The notes under the pieces were generated by a model. That model had not been told where the DNA came from, searched no databases, and saw nothing but the letters and a program-made list of their open reading frames with translations. From NCBI GenBank assembly GCA_964642815.1, contig CAZXSA010000142.1:1-12962 (forward strand): DNA of 12,962 bases. The letters run 5' to 3'. Positions 6,800 through 12,962 of this stretch are shown here, in pieces. The stretch's first letter is position 1. Every line of letters begins with the position of its first letter. Position numbers and translations under genes: made by a program. Source of the stretch: JAAYCU01 sp964642815 (GTDB taxonomy: Bacteria > Planctomycetota > Phycisphaerae > UBA1845 > PWPN01).

Positions 6800-9700
6800 A
6801 TGTTTTGTTCAAAATTGTTTTTCGGGCGGGTCGCTTGTGTCGCGTTGTTGACCTTTGCGGCCGTCACCTCGGCCCAGACCGTCTGGTACGTGGATGACGA
6901 CGCGACCGGGGCCAATGATGGTACAAGCTGGGAAAACGCATTTACGGATCTACAGGCAGCCCTTTTGCCTGCTCAGAGCGGCGATTCGATCTGGGTTGCG
7001 GCAGGTACATACAAGCCGACCACGAACACGGATCGTGCCATCTCCTTTGCCATGAAAGAGGGAGTGGCCCTCTACGGCGGTTTCGCGGGCAACGAAAATC
7101 CGGCGACGTTTGACTTGGCAACCCGCAATTTCGCGGCCAATGAGACCATCCTTTCCGGTGATATCGGGGCGGCGGATGACAACACTGATAATTCTTACCA
7201 CGTGGTAGCAGGCGCTAACAACGCCACGCTGGATGGTTTTACTATCACCGGCGCAAATGCGGATGTTATCAATCAGACAAATGGCTACGGCGGGGGGATG
7301 TACAACTACGCTAGTAGCCCTACGATTGCCAATTGCACTTTTAGAGCTAACGCGGCAATCTACGGCGGCGGGATGTACAACGAAGCCAGCAGTCCGACAA
7401 TGAGCAATTGTAACTTCATTAGCAACACGGCCGGCGTCAACGGTGGCGGGATGTACAATGAAGGCGATAGTCCGATAGTGACCCGTTCCGCTTTCATTGG
7501 GAATTCAGCCGGCAACTTCGGGGGCGGGATGTATGACGTACACGGCAGCTTGGTGGTAACGAACTGTAATTTCATCTGCAACACAGCGGGCCGTGGCGGA
7601 GCAATGTATAACGCTCGCAGTAGCGCGACGGTGACGAACTGTAATTTTATTCGCAATACCGCCTATCACACCGGCGGAGTGTATAATGAGTATGGCAATC
7701 CGGTGACTAACTGCATCCTTTGGGGCAACATGGCGACGGCGAGTGAATATTATCGGAATCCACAAGTGTATCAGGAGTTCGGCGGCGTCCTGACTTACAG
7801 CGATATCGAAGGCGGGAATGCGGGACCAACCAATATCGCCACCGATCCGCTTTTTATTCGTAATCCTGATTCGGGAGCGGATGGTTTATGGGGAACGGCC
7901 GATGATGATTATGGCGACTTGCGGCTTCGACCCGGTTCACCGTGTATTGACGCTGGCAGTAATGCGGGCGTACCGGCGGGGATGACTATTGATCTGGATG
8001 GGAATCCGCGTTTTGTTGATGACCCGGCCACCTCCGATACTGGTGATCCGTTAGGAGGTGCCCCGATAGTGGACATGGGAGCCTATGAATACGATCCTTC
8101 GGCCGATTATGATGGGGATGGAGTGTTAAATCTAAGTGACAACTGCCTGCTGACTAACAATCCCAATCAGGCGGATACCGATAACGATGGCATTGGCGAT
8201 ACCTGCGAGCCGCAACCGATTTACGTGGACGATACCGCCAATGGGGTCAACAACGGTTCCAGTTGGACCGATGCCTATATCAATCCGCAGGATGCCATTG
8301 CCGCTGCTCAGTACGGCGATACCATCTGGGTGGCGGGTGGGATCTACAAGCCGACCGCGAATACGGATCGCACAATCTCATTTGCCATGAGAGAGGGCGT
8401 ATCCATACATGGTGGTTTTGCCGGTGATGAGGAACCCATCACCTTTGATTTGGCCGACCGTGATTTTACGGCCAATGAAACCATTCTTTCCGGAGATATC
8501 GGGATAAAGGATGACAACTCCGATAATTCTTACCACGTCGTAATTGGCGCTAACAACGCCACTTTAGATGGTTTCACCGTTACCGGTGGGAATGCGAACG
8601 AAGTGTATGGTTATTACGCCGGTGGCGGCATGCTCAATGAAGCCAGCAATCCGAGAGTGACAAATTGTACCTTCAGGGGCAATTCAAGCGTATTTTATGG
8701 CGGCGGGATGTGCAACGGATCCTCTAACAGCCCGCTGGTGATCAATTGCATTTTTCAGGACAATTCGGCCGGACGTGGCGGCGGTGGGATGTACAACGGC
8801 TATAGCAGCCCCACAGTGAAAAACTGTATCTTTAGCGGCAATAGGGACGGCAGCGGTACCAATGCCGGCGGTGGTGGTATGCGTAACGTCTCCAGCGGCC
8901 CAACGGTAACCAACTGCACTTTCATCGGGAATGGGGCCGACAAATATGGCGGCGGGATGCTCAATTGGTTTTCCTTCGGCGCAGAGACGGGTTATTTTTA
9001 TAGCAACCCGACGATGATCAACTGCACTTTCAGTGGGAATTCGGCCGGTTTGGATGGTGGCGGGATGTTTAATATTTATACCTTCAACATCACCAAGCCA
9101 GGCTATTCCTACAGCAGCCCAACGGTGACCAACTGTACTTTCAGCGGGAATTCGGCCGCCGGAAAAGGCGGGGGGATGCGCAATTATGATCCATATAATT
9201 TCGTGATTGCTCCCAAGTTGACTAATTGCATTTTGTGGAACAACAGCGCTTCCACCGAGCCACAAATATCCAACTACAACACCACCCCCACGATTACGTA
9301 CAGCGATGTTCAGGGCGGATATTCAGGTGGTGCGGGTATCATTGACGCCGATCCATTATTTGTGCGTAACCCCTATGCAGGGCCGGACGGAACATGGGGT
9401 ACGGCTGACGATGATTACGGGGATCTGAATTTACAGGCCGGTTCACCATGCATTGACGCCGGGGATAACATGGCCTTGCCAGTGGGCATAATCGTCGATT
9501 TGGCAGGCAATCTGCGTTTTATGGATGATCCGGATACAGCCGACACCGGTAACGGCACACCACCTATCGTGGATATGGGAGCGTATGAATATTTGACAAC
9601 GATTGCGGCTGATTTCAGCAATGACGGCGACGTGGATGCGGAAGATTTTGAAATATTCGCGGCCTGCGTCACCGCGCCGGCCGTTCCCTATGACCCGATG

Positions 9701-9862
9701 GCCCTGCCTGAGTCTCCGCCGGGTTGCCAGTTGACCCCGGACGGTACCGGCCATATCGCGGCCGACTTTGACCGCGACGGCGACGTGGACCAGGAAGACT
9801 TCGGCGTATTCCAGCGGTGTTACAGCGGCGAGAACAAACCGGCTGATCCCGGGTGCGGGTGA
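6800..9862 (+). CDS. Secreted two-module parallel beta-helix protein with TSP3 linker and EF-hand tail
   Basis: A 1020-residue exported protein. Residues 1-25 form a Sec signal peptide (hydrophobic core VACVALLTFAAV, likely cut after TSA). Module 1 (about 30-430) and module 2 (about 475-930) are homologous. Each starts YVDD..NG.SW.(D/N)A, runs through DSIWVA.G.YKPT and NETILSGDIG, then carries serial GGGMxN...NCxFxxN repeats like those of chlamydial polymorphic outer-membrane proteins, and ends DPLFxRNP...GSPCIDAG...DMGAYEY, the choice-of-anchor Q type. Between them, DYDGDGVLNLSDNC...DTDNDGIGDTC (436-468) resembles a calcium-binding thrombospondin type-3 repeat. The tail has two EF-hand-like loops at 938-949 and 989-1000. 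ATG at 6800 is chosen because GGAGG lies 5 bases upstream and directly begins the signal peptide; the frame is open upstream without meaning. It is probably a surface or extracellular carbohydrate-binding or structural protein; no catalytic site is recognised. Confidence 0.9.
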   Translation: MFCSKLFFGRVACVALLTFAAVTSAQTVWYVDDDATGANDGTSWENAFTDLQAALLPAQSGDSIWVAAGTYKPTTNTDRAISFAMKEGVALYGGFAGNENPATFDLATRNFAANETILSGDIGAADDNTDNSYHVVAGANNATLDGFTITGANADVINQTNGYGGGMYNYASSPTIANCTFRANAAIYGGGMYNEASSPTMSNCNFISNTAGVNGGGMYNEGDSPIVTRSAFIGNSAGNFGGGMYDVHGSLVVTNCNFICNTAGRGGAMYNARSSATVTNCNFIRNTAYHTGGVYNEYGNPVTNCILWGNMATASEYYRNPQVYQEFGGVLTYSDIEGGNAGPTNIATDPLFIRNPDSGADGLWGTADDDYGDLRLRPGSPCIDAGSNAGVPAGMTIDLDGNPRFVDDPATSDTGDPLGGAPIVDMGAYEYDPSADYDGDGVLNLSDNCLLTNNPNQADTDNDGIGDTCEPQPIYVDDTANGVNNGSSWTDAYINPQDAIAAAQYGDTIWVAGGIYKPTANTDRTISFAMREGVSIHGGFAGDEEPITFDLADRDFTANETILSGDIGIKDDNSDNSYHVVIGANNATLDGFTVTGGNANEVYGYYAGGGMLNEASNPRVTNCTFRGNSSVFYGGGMCNGSSNSPLVINCIFQDNSAGRGGGGMYNGYSSPTVKNCIFSGNRDGSGTNAGGGGMRNVSSGPTVTNCTFIGNGADKYGGGMLNWFSFGAETGYFYSNPTMINCTFSGNSAGLDGGGMFNIYTFNITKPGYSYSSPTVTNCTFSGNSAAGKGGGMRNYDPYNFVIAPKLTNCILWNNSASTEPQISNYNTTPTITYSDVQGGYSGGAGIIDADPLFVRNPYAGPDGTWGTADDDYGDLNLQAGSPCIDAGDNMALPVGIIVDLAGNLRFMDDPDTADTGNGTPPIVDMGAYEYLTTIAADFSNDGDVDAEDFEIFAACVTAPAVPYDPMALPESPPGCQLTPDGTGHIAADFDRDGDVDQEDFGVFQRCYSGENKPADPGCG
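7284..7740 (+). repeat. Tandem GGGMxN repeats, block 1
   Basis: About six coding repeats of roughly 23-26 codons, each GGGMYN...SPTxxNCxFxxNTA, with the last degenerating to TGGVYN and NCILWGN. The DNA words ggcgggatgtacaa and aactgtaatttcat recur. The unit length fits one coil of a right-handed beta-helix per repeat. Confidence 0.85.
8618..9250 (+). repeat. Tandem GGGMxN repeats, block 2
   Basis: About seven coding repeats like those of block 1, again closing with NCILWNN. Repeats five and six carry longer loops (an aromatic-rich insert ending YSYSSPTV or YFYSNPTM), so the unit grows from about 25 to 33 or more residues toward the C-terminal end. Confidence 0.85.
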
Positions 9863-10047
9863 TTCTTGGTGAGGTGAATGGTCTTTCGCCGGTCAACATC
9901 CTCGATTTAGCTGCGATCAAGGCCCAGTTGTTCCAGCCGGTGACGGCCGACAATTTCCGGGCGGACGTGTATCCCGATGGGGCGATCGACGTGCGTGGTT
10001 TGAGCGCGACCAAGAGCAACCTATCCAAGACAGCGAAGTGTGAGTAG
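9856..10047 (+). pseudogene. Decayed dockerin-like domain fragment
   Basis: Reading a frame different from the beta-helix gene and overlapping its stop, this stretch encodes GEVNGLSPVNILDLAAIK then ADVYPDGAIDVRGLSATK, ending in TAG. The two halves match the tandem calcium loops of dockerin type I-like C-termini, normally of the form D-x-N-x-D-G-x-(V/I)-(N/D)-x-x-D. Several ligands are changed here: D to E and D to L in loop 1, and N to Y and D to G in loop 2. There is no signal peptide or sensible start, only a GTG at 9853 inside the preceding gene. It is best read as the 3' remnant of a lost secreted protein. Alternatives are a tiny real gene or a frameshifted extension of the beta-helix protein; the latter is unlikely because that protein already has its own, different tail. 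Confidence 0.65.
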
Positions 10048-10050
10048 GGG

Positions 10051-10093
10051 GGAGAAGAGAGTAGGCAGCAGGCAGGAGGCAGAGGGCAGGAGG
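10051..10093. repeat. Purine-rich short tandem repeat
   Basis: GTAGGCAGCAGGCAGGAGGC and onward is a run of about four or five imperfect GGCAG(C/G)A units. It is not coding and adjoins repeat copy 2. It lies within 9863-10277, a stretch whose only gene-like content is the dockerin fragment. Confidence 0.6.
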
Positions 10094-10139
10094 CCCTGGC
10101 GAGCCCGCCACGGCGAGGCAAGCTTGGTAAACTGCTGGG

Positions 10140-10161
10140 GGCTGGTGGAAAAGACCCTCGC
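10140..10161 (+). repeat. Dispersed repeat core, copy 2
   Basis: Matches 6389-6410 at 20 of 22 positions in the same orientation. To its right lie a 10-bp perfect palindrome GCTACGTAGC (10187-10196) and a hairpin TGCTAC (10169-10174)/GTAGCA (10192-10197), so this copy, like copy 1, is part of a larger palindromic region (about 10094-10200). Confidence 0.6.
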
Positions 10162-10277
10162 TTGCGCTTGCTACTCTGCGAAGTACGCTACGTAGCACGA
10201 GTCGGGCTAGTGGGGACGATTTGTTTGCGGCGTGGCGATATTCCTTTTGTTGGGAGGGATGGCTAACATGTTCGGTA

Positions 10278-11600
10278 ATGAGCGAACCGAAAATACGGGC
10301 GTTGGTATTCGAGGGGCCGAACCGGCTTCGGCGACAGCCGGTCATCATAACCGCTCCCGTGTTTATCATCTGTGCCACGATAGGCATTCATGTCGCGGGT
10401 CGAACCGCAGCGCTTTGCGCTTCCGAAAAAGTCGATAGCTACATCTACACGGTGGCCGCTTACAAGTTCTGGGATCCCCAAGCGACGGCCGCGGACCTGA
10501 TTCCGGACAAGCCGGCCGGTCAGGCCTTTCTAACCGGATGGTGCTATCGGATTTTTCCGGGACCACCAACCCGCCTGACGCTCGCACCAATCGAGTCGGT
10601 CTTTCTCCTCGGGGGCGCGGGCATGTTCGGATGGCTCGCGTTGCGTCTGTTCGGAGGACGGACGGCGGCGACCATGACCCTCTTTTTAGTCATCGCTCAC
10701 AACATATATAACGCCCTCGATCCGACCACCGACGGCTTCGACTTGAACGAAAGCTATCTGCTCTGGCCGATGATGACCGCGGTTCTCGCCCACCTGACGA
10801 TCGCCTCTCCCATGCGACGTGGATATCTACGCGGGTTGGGGATCGGCCTGGCCCTGACCATCAAACAGACTTCTCTCGGCTTGTTCCTGGCATTGATTAT
10901 CCACGGATTTGTTGTCGTGGTCATTCGAGGAAATTGGAGGGACGGGCTCCGATCAGGCGCTGTGTCCTTGGCGGGCCTGGTAGGGGCCTGGACGCCCTTG
11001 ATATTGTTTCTCCATCTGCGCGGCTGGTTAATCCCTCATTTTCACAGCCTGGGCGAACGTTCGGGAACGCATGTGGCCATGCTGGGTGTCGCCATCCAGG
11101 GGTGGGACAAGGTTTGGCCTCTGGCTCCGGCGTGGTGGTGGATTGCGCTGGGATTGCTGGCCCTCTTCGCTTCCCAACGGCGATATTCCGGCACCGATAG
11201 GCCGTGTTCGAGGCAACGTCTATTGTCCTTTGGTTTTGTACTGTTATGGCTGGCCGCCGAGCTCGTGATCCTGGTCGCCATGACCAAGCCGGCCAGCCAT
11301 TACTATCAACAGATCGTCGCTCCGGTCATCCTCCTCGCCGGCTTTGGCATCGACAGTTTCGCGCGCGAAATCAAGGGGACGCGGCGTTCCGATCGCGTGA
11401 TCGCCTGGCAATGGGTTATCGCGGGGACCGTGACGCTGGCGGCTTTTTCCGTCATGCCGCTATTGGAGGAAACGTTCAAGCGGAGCCAGCGGTTCGTCTA
11501 TCAAACGGAGATCGACGAGTTCCGTCAGCATATCGAAACCTGGGATCCCGGCTCCATGGGGCTGGGTGTATCCGCGACGAAAAGTCATGCAACACCGTAG
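10278..11600 (+). CDS. GT39-like integral membrane glycosyltransferase
   Basis: A 440-residue multi-pass membrane protein resembling the ArnT/PMT (GT-C, family 39) transferases, which move sugars from polyprenyl-phosphate donors on the outer face of the inner membrane. Family-like features are a first membrane helix (about 20-40), an exposed loop with VDSYIYTVA (Asp53) and LIPDKPAGQ (Asp77, Lys78, Pro79), about nine further hydrophobic segments, GLALTIKQTSLG (189-201), and a late KPASHYYQQIVAPVILL segment (337-353). It is shorter than many relatives because it lacks a large C-terminal periplasmic domain. ATG 10278 is the first sensible start but has no well-spaced ribosome site; GGGAGGG at 10252-10258 fits an out-of-frame ATG at 10268 better. 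The stop overlaps the next gene by 14 bases. Acceptor and sugar cannot be read from the sequence. Confidence 0.75.
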   Translation: MSEPKIRALVFEGPNRLRRQPVIITAPVFIICATIGIHVAGRTAALCASEKVDSYIYTVAAYKFWDPQATAADLIPDKPAGQAFLTGWCYRIFPGPPTRLTLAPIESVFLLGGAGMFGWLALRLFGGRTAATMTLFLVIAHNIYNALDPTTDGFDLNESYLLWPMMTAVLAHLTIASPMRRGYLRGLGIGLALTIKQTSLGLFLALIIHGFVVVVIRGNWRDGLRSGAVSLAGLVGAWTPLILFLHLRGWLIPHFHSLGERSGTHVAMLGVAIQGWDKVWPLAPAWWWIALGLLALFASQRRYSGTDRPCSRQRLLSFGFVLLWLAAELVILVAMTKPASHYYQQIVAPVILLAGFGIDSFAREIKGTRRSDRVIAWQWVIAGTVTLAAFSVMPLLEETFKRSQRFVYQTEIDEFRQHIETWDPGSMGLGVSATKSHATP

Positions 11601-12534
11601 CGAAAACATACTGGTCATAACCGCGGCGGCCGTCCTCGCCGCTCTGGGTGCGCTGCCCGGTGCCTACGATAGCGTCCAGGGTTTGCATATTCGCGATTGG
11701 GCAATGGGGACGGCCGCATCGTTGGTGGCGGCCATCGCATTGCTCCATGCCGCCGATCGCGAAGGCAGGAATCATTCGCCATTCCGGTATCGAGCGATTG
11801 TCGCGGCGAGTCTGGCCATGCTGGCCCCGGTGGCGACATCGGCCAGCGAGGCATCGACCTTGGCAAATCTGGCCTTCGCGGCCACGGCGCTAACGGCTGC
11901 CCTGGCTTCTTTTGACCTGCGCGGATGGAGAATGGTTGGTATAACGGTGACCGTCGGCCTGGCATGCGCCAGCGACATTACGGGTCTGCTGTGGCCGCTT
12001 GGATACCTTTGGGCCGCGTGTAGCCAAAGACGCGATATCGGCCGCGCGGGATGGTTGTGCGCCGTGGCCTTATGCTCCGTATTCGCGGGACGAGTCATAG
12101 GCATCCCCATGCTCCAAAGCGAGCGCAATATCCTCGGAATTCATGCGAGCCACCGGGACATGGTTATCCTGCTGCCCGTGTTCATGATCGGCCTGGCTGG
12201 TTATATGCGTCAAGGCCGGCTCCACATCTCCAGATGTCGGGCCGATCGTGTACCGTGGCCGGCCGGCTGGATCGGGGTGGCCTTTCTCGGCCTGGCCGTC
12301 GTCCTCGTTTGCGGATTGCTCGATGCGCGTATCTGCATGCTCGCGTTCTGGTGGTGGATGCCGGCGGGCTGCGTTACGCTCCCGGAAACCCTCGCGTCAG
12401 GCAAGGCTCGCGGTCGGCTCGTGCGCGGCGTCGGTTGGCTATCGGTCCTGGTTCTGGCAATGCTTTTCTACTCCGGCCCGCGGCAATGGCTTGATGGAGT
12501 ATTGCTTGCTGTATATCTGGCCTTTGCCTCCTGA
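11587..12534 (+). CDS. Ten-segment membrane protein of unknown function
   Basis: The 315-residue product is almost entirely hydrophobic, with about ten predicted membrane segments (for example 8-26, 38-56, 68-86, 92-109, 114-140, 153-173, 190-208, 225-245, 248-265, 280-296) and short basic loops. I recognise no family or catalytic motif. ATG 11587 overlaps the stop of the glycosyltransferase gene (11598-11600) and has only a weak AAAAG in front, so translation is probably coupled to the upstream gene. An in-frame GTG at 11566 is an alternative. The tight overlap suggests a partner of the glycosyltransferase, such as a second GT-C-like subunit, a flippase-like helper or a polymerase-like protein; this is inference from position only. 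No clear terminator follows. Confidence 0.72.
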   Translation: MQHRSENILVITAAAVLAALGALPGAYDSVQGLHIRDWAMGTAASLVAAIALLHAADREGRNHSPFRYRAIVAASLAMLAPVATSASEASTLANLAFAATALTAALASFDLRGWRMVGITVTVGLACASDITGLLWPLGYLWAACSQRRDIGRAGWLCAVALCSVFAGRVIGIPMLQSERNILGIHASHRDMVILLPVFMIGLAGYMRQGRLHISRCRADRVPWPAGWIGVAFLGLAVVLVCGLLDARICMLAFWWWMPAGCVTLPETLASGKARGRLVRGVGWLSVLVLAMLFYSGPRQWLDGVLLAVYLAFAS

Positions 12535-12889
12535 TGCGGAATGTTATGCACAATGAACGCGTTGATCATGTCGCGATAGACGCGTTAGACTTCCGGGTGG
12601 GCTTCTTGTTCTGGATCGTATAAAACAGGGCTTGCGGTTAAACGACAAACGAGTAAACTTCACGGATCGAGGCTTTTTTCCAGGCCGCCTCCTCAGGCAT
12701 GTTTGAATGAGGCAGGTGGGTATTGATTTGGCTTTCTCGCGGGCTGGCGGCGACACGGTGGGGCCGTCTGATTAAATCTCGTCGTAACAAACGCGAAATC
12801 CGCGATTGCAAACCCGCAAGCCGCGTCGCAAGAGCCGAACAAAATTGAATCGCGATTGTCCCTATGTGGCCGTTCGGAGGAAATCGAAC
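12535..12889. other. Gene-free interval before the Tat-exported gene
   Basis: I see no convincing gene in these 355 bases on either strand; the open frames lack ribosome sites and family resemblance. It contains an inverted repeat AACGCGT/ACGCGTT (12556-12562 and 12580-12586), a 5-bp GAGGC/GCCTC hairpin (12669-12673 and 12687-12691), and a perfect 10-bp palindrome AATCGCGATT (12848-12857), with a near copy AATCCGCGATT shortly upstream. The palindrome lies 33 bases before the next start and could be an operator. No good -35/-10 pair was found. Confidence 0.45.
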
Positions 12890-12962
12890 ATGAGTCAAGG
12901 CAAACAGACCACAACCCGGCGGAATGTATTGAAGGGTATCGGCGCTGCGGCCGGAGCGGCCA
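12890..12962 (+). CDS. N-terminus of a Tat-exported protein (partial, right edge)
   Basis: Only the first 24 codons are in the window. GGAGG at 12876-12880 lies 9 bases before the ATG. The peptide contains TTRRNVLKGIGAAAGAA, a clear twin-arginine signal (RRxxLK followed by a small-residue hydrophobic stretch), so the mature protein is exported folded, often with a cofactor. In planctomycetes such leaders are common on Gfo/Idh/MocA-type oxidoreductases, sulfatases and other enzymes, but nothing in these 24 residues tells which. It is separated from the membrane-protein pair by 355 bases and is probably a different transcription unit. Confidence 0.85.
   Translation, partial: MSQGKQTTTRRNVLKGIGAAAGAA

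Noticed and set aside
7284..9250. The repeated DNA as a possible CRISPR or satellite array
   Set aside because: The repeats are in phase with a long coding frame, vary at the codon level and encode beta-helix coils; there are no constant repeats with unique spacers.
9669..10387. Minus-strand frames across 9669-10387
   Set aside because: They read the antisense of the beta-helix tail, the dockerin fragment and the purine-rich repeat (hence the Cys/Leu/Pro-rich stretches); no coding support.
12544..12914. Minus-strand frames in the gap before the Tat-exported gene
   Set aside because: Three overlapping short frames with no ribosome site or motif; one runs into the Tat gene antisense. Treated as chance.

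Overview
The window looks like chromosomal DNA of a member of the Planctomycetota, most likely a Phycisphaerae-type lineage. This is inferred from the style of several proteins: a secreted beta-helix repeat protein of the choice-of-anchor Q type with a thrombospondin-3 linker and paired EF-hand/dockerin-like tail, a dockerin-like remnant next to it, a four-cysteine zinc-ribbon membrane protein, and a Tat-exported product. The inference comes from recognising protein families, not from a marker gene.

Left part (1-6129), housekeeping genes: a possible 3' end of an unknown gene (1-228) precedes ndk (nucleoside diphosphate kinase, plus strand), which ends at a strong intrinsic terminator. On the minus strand follow, in transcription order, a zinc-ribbon/multi-pass membrane protein of unknown function (starts 6129), a Mn-type superoxide dismutase (starts 4713) and pyruvate, phosphate dikinase (starts 3623), which converges on ndk. 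Each gap on this strand carries structure: an AT-rich promoter-like segment upstream of sod, two tandem hairpin terminators behind sod, and then a consensus -35 box for ppdK. These genes therefore look like separate units rather than an operon.

Middle (6130-10277), accessory: a roughly 670-base gene-free stretch holds a palindromic intergenic repeat and a good promoter for a 1020-residue secreted protein. That protein consists of two homologous beta-helix modules joined by a calcium-binding TSP3-like linker and ending in two EF-hand-like loops. Just behind it lie a decayed dockerin-like fragment in another frame, a purine-rich tandem repeat and a second copy of the intergenic repeat core. The beta-helix gene is thus bracketed by related repeats, which suggests this part is mobile or recombination-prone.

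Right part (10278-12962): a GT39-like integral-membrane glycosyltransferase overlaps by 14 bases with an unrecognised ten-segment membrane protein, so the two probably work together on lipid-linked sugar or cell-envelope chemistry. After 355 gene-free bases, the first 24 codons of a Tat-exported protein run off the window. I found no tRNA, rRNA, CRISPR array, transposase or recognisable defence or biosynthetic system. The most unusual items are the dockerin remnant with its flanking repeats and the lysine/alanine tail on the dikinase.
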